From Myxococcales bacterium (GTDB taxonomy: Bacteria; Myxococcota_A; Polyangia; Polyangiales; Polyangiaceae), in assembly GCA_025362165.1 (NCBI GenBank), contig JANYHY010000689.1, positions 1 to 7,032 on the forward strand: a DNA stretch of 7,032 bases, read 5' to 3'. A program made the position numbers and the translations under genes. This document shows positions 4,642 to 7,032 of the stretch, piece after piece. The notes under the pieces are model-generated. The model did not search any database, was not told the DNA's origin, and was given only the letters and a program-made list of their open reading frames with translations. Numbering within the stretch: the first letter of the stretch is position 1; every line of letters starts with the position of its first letter.

Positions 4642-5004
4642 TCAGTCCACGACCGCCGCGCACTCGGCTTGACACGTGCCGTTGCACGACACGCAGGCCT
4701 GCACGCACTTGTCGCGACACGCGGCGAGCGCGCTATCGCACTTCTTCAAGCAGCCGGGGTTGCCGGGGCAATTGGCGCGACACGCCGTGTCGTCGACCGA
4801 GCACTGCGTGTAGCACGCCGGGACCGCGTTGGTGCAGGGCAAGCAAACAGCAGAGTCGCGAGGCGGAGGCGAGTCAGCGGAGGCGTCCTTGGAGCTGCTC
4901 GCATCACCGTCGACGTTGACGTAGTCGCCGACCCCCGTGATGGCGGCGCAGGCGAGCAGCGCGGACGACGCGAGGACGACGCTGGATACGACGAGCTTCA
5001 CCAT
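4642..5004 (-). CDS. Cys-rich lipoprotein with repeated C-x3-C motifs
   Basis: A 120-residue envelope lipoprotein and the last gene of the kinase operon. The signal MVKLVVSSVVLASSALLA leads to lipidated Cys19 (L-L-A-C). Residues 20-53 are an Asp/Ser/Ala-rich tether. Residues 54-115 carry 14 Cys (54, 57, 64, 68, 75, 79, 85, 89, 96, 100, 104, 107, 111, 115), enough for seven disulfides. Most are in C-x3-C pairs, which suggests helices stapled together. Such ladders suit a small rigid extracytoplasmic binding or structural domain; no family is recognised. An upstream in-frame start (5061) adds 19 Arg/His/Pro-rich residues and is rejected because the signal peptide begins at Met 5004. The ATG overlaps the stop of the TPR/PEGA gene by 7 nt (ATGGTGA), so translation is probably coupled. 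Confidence 0.85.
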   Translation of the reverse strand: MVKLVVSSVVLASSALLACAAITGVGDYVNVDGDASSSKDASADSPPPRDSAVCLPCTNAVPACYTQCSVDDTACRANCPGNPGCLKKCDSALAACRDKCVQACVSCNGTCQAECAAVVD

Positions 5005-5945
5005 GCCCCCCGGGCGGAGATGGTGCCTGGCCCGATCGAAATGCGCAACTCTTGGAGCCACGCAGAAGCCGGCAGTGGTTCACGCTTCGAAGTGACGAGG
5101 CCCACGATGCCCACGCCGACGCCGAGCGCGCCGATGACGAACGCGACCGTGGACGTGGTGCTCAGCGCGTTGGTGAGATTCAAGTCACTGTGCGCGGCTG
5201 GCGGGCATTGACCGTTCGGGCACTCGCTCTTGACCGTGGAGGCTTTGCTCAGGGCGATCGCGCCGGTGATGCCACCGACGACCACGCCGAGCGCTCCGAC
5301 TCCAAAGCCCACCCAGACCAACGTGTTCGGGACGAGCTTGCCCTGCGGTGGGTGGTCGGGCGTCAACGGCACGTCGACGGCGCGCTGTTCGCCTTCTTTC
5401 AAATCGATCTCGACTTGCCCGCTGGCGGCGTTGCCCTTCACCTTGATCACGTGATGGCCTGGATCGACCAGTCGCGGCGACTGGGCCGCGTCTTTCGGGA
5501 TGTCCGCGCCATCGATGTTGACGCTCGGCGCATCGGTCCCGCTGCTCGCTGCAGACACGGTGAGCGAAGCGAGCTTCGGCGTGAGCTCTGCTGCCAGGTG
5601 CTCGGCTTCCTTGCGTGAGTCAGCGGCCTTCTCCGACTCGTCCGGCTTCTTGGGCAATCGATCGATCGACGTCAAGACTTCGCGCGCCTCTACCAGGTGA
5701 CCGAGCGCGATTTGCGTCTTGCCGACCTCCAGCGCAGTGATGGGCGTCGGCACCATCGCGTACGCAGCCTTGAACTTCGCGAGCGCTCCCGTGAGATCAC
5801 CTTGGTCGCGCAGCGTCTTGCCATCGCGATATGCGACCTTCCCGCTCTCGATGTCTGCGGCCGTCGGATCCGCCAGCGCGGGAGCGGCGATCAAAAGGCT
5901 CAGCGCGAGTCCCCCTATGAGCGCGAATCTACTGGATCTGATCAT
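4998..5945 (-). CDS. TPR / PEGA-type envelope membrane protein
   Basis: A 315-residue protein. Residues 1-25 are a signal peptide (ending A-P-A-L-A). Residues about 31-95 are two or three TPR-like helical hairpins (A-Y-R-D-G-K-T-L-R-D-Q-G-D, A-L-A-K-F-K-A-A-Y, A-L-G-H-L-V-E-A-R). Residues about 96-123 are a charged helix. Residues about 125-195 form a PEGA-like beta domain (L-A-S-L-T-V, V-N-I-D-G-A-D-I-P, L-V-D-P-G-H-H-V-I-K-V-K-G). Residues about 207-232 and 265-285 are Gly/Val-rich transmembrane helices flanking a loop with C242 and C247 (C-P-N-G-Q-C-P-P). The tail ends R-I-S-I-G-P to G-A-W. PEGA proteins are common beside myxobacterial Ser/Thr kinases, probably as envelope sensors or structural partners. 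The start at 5945 overlaps the kinase stop by 17 nt and begins the signal peptide; the longer upstream frame (to 6110) is Arg/Pro-rich and rejected. Confidence 0.88.
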   Translation of the reverse strand: MIRSSRFALIGGLALSLLIAAPALADPTAADIESGKVAYRDGKTLRDQGDLTGALAKFKAAYAMVPTPITALEVGKTQIALGHLVEAREVLTSIDRLPKKPDESEKAADSRKEAEHLAAELTPKLASLTVSAASSGTDAPSVNIDGADIPKDAAQSPRLVDPGHHVIKVKGNAASGQVEIDLKEGEQRAVDVPLTPDHPPQGKLVPNTLVWVGFGVGALGVVVGGITGAIALSKASTVKSECPNGQCPPAAHSDLNLTNALSTTSTVAFVIGALGVGVGIVGLVTSKREPLPASAWLQELRISIGPGTISARGAW

Positions 5946-7032
5946 CGTTGTGCTTGGGTGGCTTCTTTGCGCTGCCCACCGGTGGCGGCTTGGTGGTCGT
6001 CTTGTGCGACGGGATGGGCGACGCGGTGATCGCAGGCTTGACGACCACGGGCGGCGACGAGGCAACGGGGGAGCCAACCCCCGCACTAGTTGGTGGCGCG
6101 GACGGCGCAAACATCGCGACGGACGCCTCCGGCGGCGGTGGCGGGATCCTCGTCTGCGGTTGAACCAACAAGCTCGCAGGTGTCATGACGGCGGGCTCTG
6201 ACGTCTTGTGTCGCGCGACGACGCCAATGCCGATCACCAAAGCGAGCGCCGCAGCGGCTCCGATCGCGTACAACCCCAACTTCTTTCGAGGCATCTCCGC
6301 GGGCTGATCGACCTCTGCGGCCGACGCCATGCTGCCGCCCTTCGCGACGGGAGCGTCCGTGGCGACGAAGCGCACCGCGCCCATCGAGGGACGAGACTTG
6401 CGTGGAGGGCTCGGCACGAGATCGGCTACCTCGTCCAGCTCCTTCGGCAGCTCGGGAGCGCTCTCCGGGTTGAGGCCGCTGATGGAGTGGATGTCGCTCG
6501 AGCTGTCATCGCGCGCGCGCCCGACCGCAGATGAAGCGTCCTCCAAGATGTTCTTGAAGCGCTCCCGAGCCGTCGCCGCGGAAAGCGCCATCTTGACGAT
6601 CTTCTGCCGCTCCTCCGAGCGCTCGGCTGTCTTGCTATTCACGAACTGCGCGAGGTCGTCGCTCGTCGCGCGAAGGCGCGTCTTGATCATGGCGTCTTCG
6701 ATCGCGGCGCGTAGCTCCGCGCAGGTCTGGAACCGCTTGCTCGGATCTCGCGCGAGCGCCTTCAGCACCATCGCCTCGACCGGCGGCGGCGGCTTGCTCG
6801 GCATGCTCGTGATCTCTAGGCCGGTCACGAGCGCGTGCACTCGCGCCATGTCGTTGTCGGCGTCGTACGGCCCGCGACCCTCCAATATCTCGTAGGCGAT
6901 CGCGCCGACTGCGTACACGTCCGCGCGTCGATCGATCGGCTGTCCTGTCGCTTGCTCGGGCGCCATGTACCGCGGCTTGCCTTTGGTGAAGCCCGCGCCT
7001 GTCTCCTCCACGAGACGATCGCGCGCCTTCGC
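5929..7032 (-). CDS. Transmembrane Ser/Thr protein kinase, C-terminal part (5' end beyond right edge)
   Basis: The reading frame is open from the right edge and gives 367 residues; the N-lobe, catalytic loop and DFG motif lie outside the window. The first residues (A-K-A-R-D-R-L) are the activation loop just after DFG. Then come T-K-G-K-P-R-Y-M-A-P-E-Q (16-27, containing APE), D-V-Y-A-V-G (38-43, subdomain IX) and the subdomain XI Arg (R100, in D-P-S-K-R-F). This is the eukaryote-like (Hanks-type) kinase fold. Residues about 112-250 are a charged, then Ser/Pro-rich cytoplasmic linker. Residues about 251-274 are a single transmembrane helix (K-K-L-G-L-Y-A-I-G-A-A start). Residues 275-367 are a Pro/Ser/Thr/Val-rich extracytoplasmic tail ending in basic/His residues, with no sensor domain visible. 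An internal GTG (7011) could be mistaken for a start but lies inside the kinase domain. It is the first visible gene of an overlapping operon with the TPR/PEGA and Cys-rich lipoprotein genes. Confidence 0.95.
   Translation of the reverse strand, partial: AKARDRLVEETGAGFTKGKPRYMAPEQATGQPIDRRADVYAVGAIAYEILEGRGPYDADNDMARVHALVTGLEITSMPSKPPPPVEAMVLKALARDPSKRFQTCAELRAAIEDAMIKTRLRATSDDLAQFVNSKTAERSEERQKIVKMALSAATARERFKNILEDASSAVGRARDDSSSDIHSISGLNPESAPELPKELDEVADLVPSPPRKSRPSMGAVRFVATDAPVAKGGSMASAAEVDQPAEMPRKKLGLYAIGAAAALALVIGIGVVARHKTSEPAVMTPASLLVQPQTRIPPPPPEASVAMFAPSAPPTSAGVGSPVASSPPVVVKPAITASPIPSHKTTTKPPPVGSAKKPPKHNDDQIQ

Noticed and set aside
4624..5211. Plus-strand open frame opposite the Cys-rich lipoprotein
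   Set aside because: No domain or signal peptide; the minus strand has a lipobox, operon overlap and ordered Cys pattern.
6329..6895. Plus-strand Ser/Ala/Arg-rich frame opposite the kinase
   Set aside because: The minus strand carries unmistakable kinase motifs (APE, DVYAVG, subdomain XI Arg).
7009..7011. GTG as start of the kinase-like gene
   Set aside because: It lies inside the activation loop; codons upstream to the window edge continue the kinase domain, so the gene is truncated by the window, not short.

Overview
The window is high-GC, densely packed DNA from what looks like a myxobacterium (Myxococcota, probably Polyangiales). This placement is inferred from four things. There is a transmembrane Ser/Thr protein kinase with a long Pro-rich extracytoplasmic tail. 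It is followed by a TPR/PEGA-type membrane protein. There are four small lipoproteins with Ala/Ser/Thr/Pro- or Asp-rich linkers and Cys-rich ends. Finally, the proteins carry the Ala/Pro-rich low-complexity stretches usual in that group. I see no mobile element, CRISPR array, rRNA or tRNA.

Layout, left to right. A lipoprotein gene (minus, running off the left edge) is divergent, across 45 bp, from a small lipoprotein gene (plus, 271-684). Next come three minus-strand genes: a GYF_2-like membrane protein with a Pro-rich linker (699-1646), an unrecognised secreted or membrane protein (1730-2221), and an NfeD-like membrane protein (2325-2867). A second small lipoprotein (plus, 2983-3396) is divergent from the NfeD gene. 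A short antitoxin-like gene (minus, 3497-3697) starts directly against a perfect palindrome. The stretch 3698-4016 has no intact gene; it holds that palindrome, a promoter, and a fragment matching the C-terminus of a VOC/glyoxalase-fold protein. An ASCH-domain protein with a winged-helix-like tail (plus, 4017-4640) then meets a convergent three-gene minus-strand operon with a 1-base gap. Read in its own direction, that operon is Ser/Thr kinase (entering from the right edge), TPR/PEGA protein, Cys-rich lipoprotein. Each stop overlaps the next start (17 nt and 7 nt), so the three are probably translated in a coupled way and serve one signalling or envelope function.

The most striking signal is regulatory. 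Seven genes that must have their own promoters carry a -10-like hexamer, mostly TANNNT, ending exactly 6 nt (7 in one case) before the start codon, and most lack a convincing Shine-Dalgarno sequence. That geometry puts transcription starts on or next to the start codon and predicts widespread leaderless mRNAs here. The operon-internal genes and the ASCH gene lack the pattern. In the 45-bp divergent spacer the two predicted promoters overlap. At the antitoxin-like gene the palindrome covers the -10 box, which would suit autorepression.

Family assignments are from reading motifs only; no database search was run. The kinase, NfeD, ASCH and lipoprotein calls are firm. The GYF_2, antitoxin and VOC-remnant calls are weaker.
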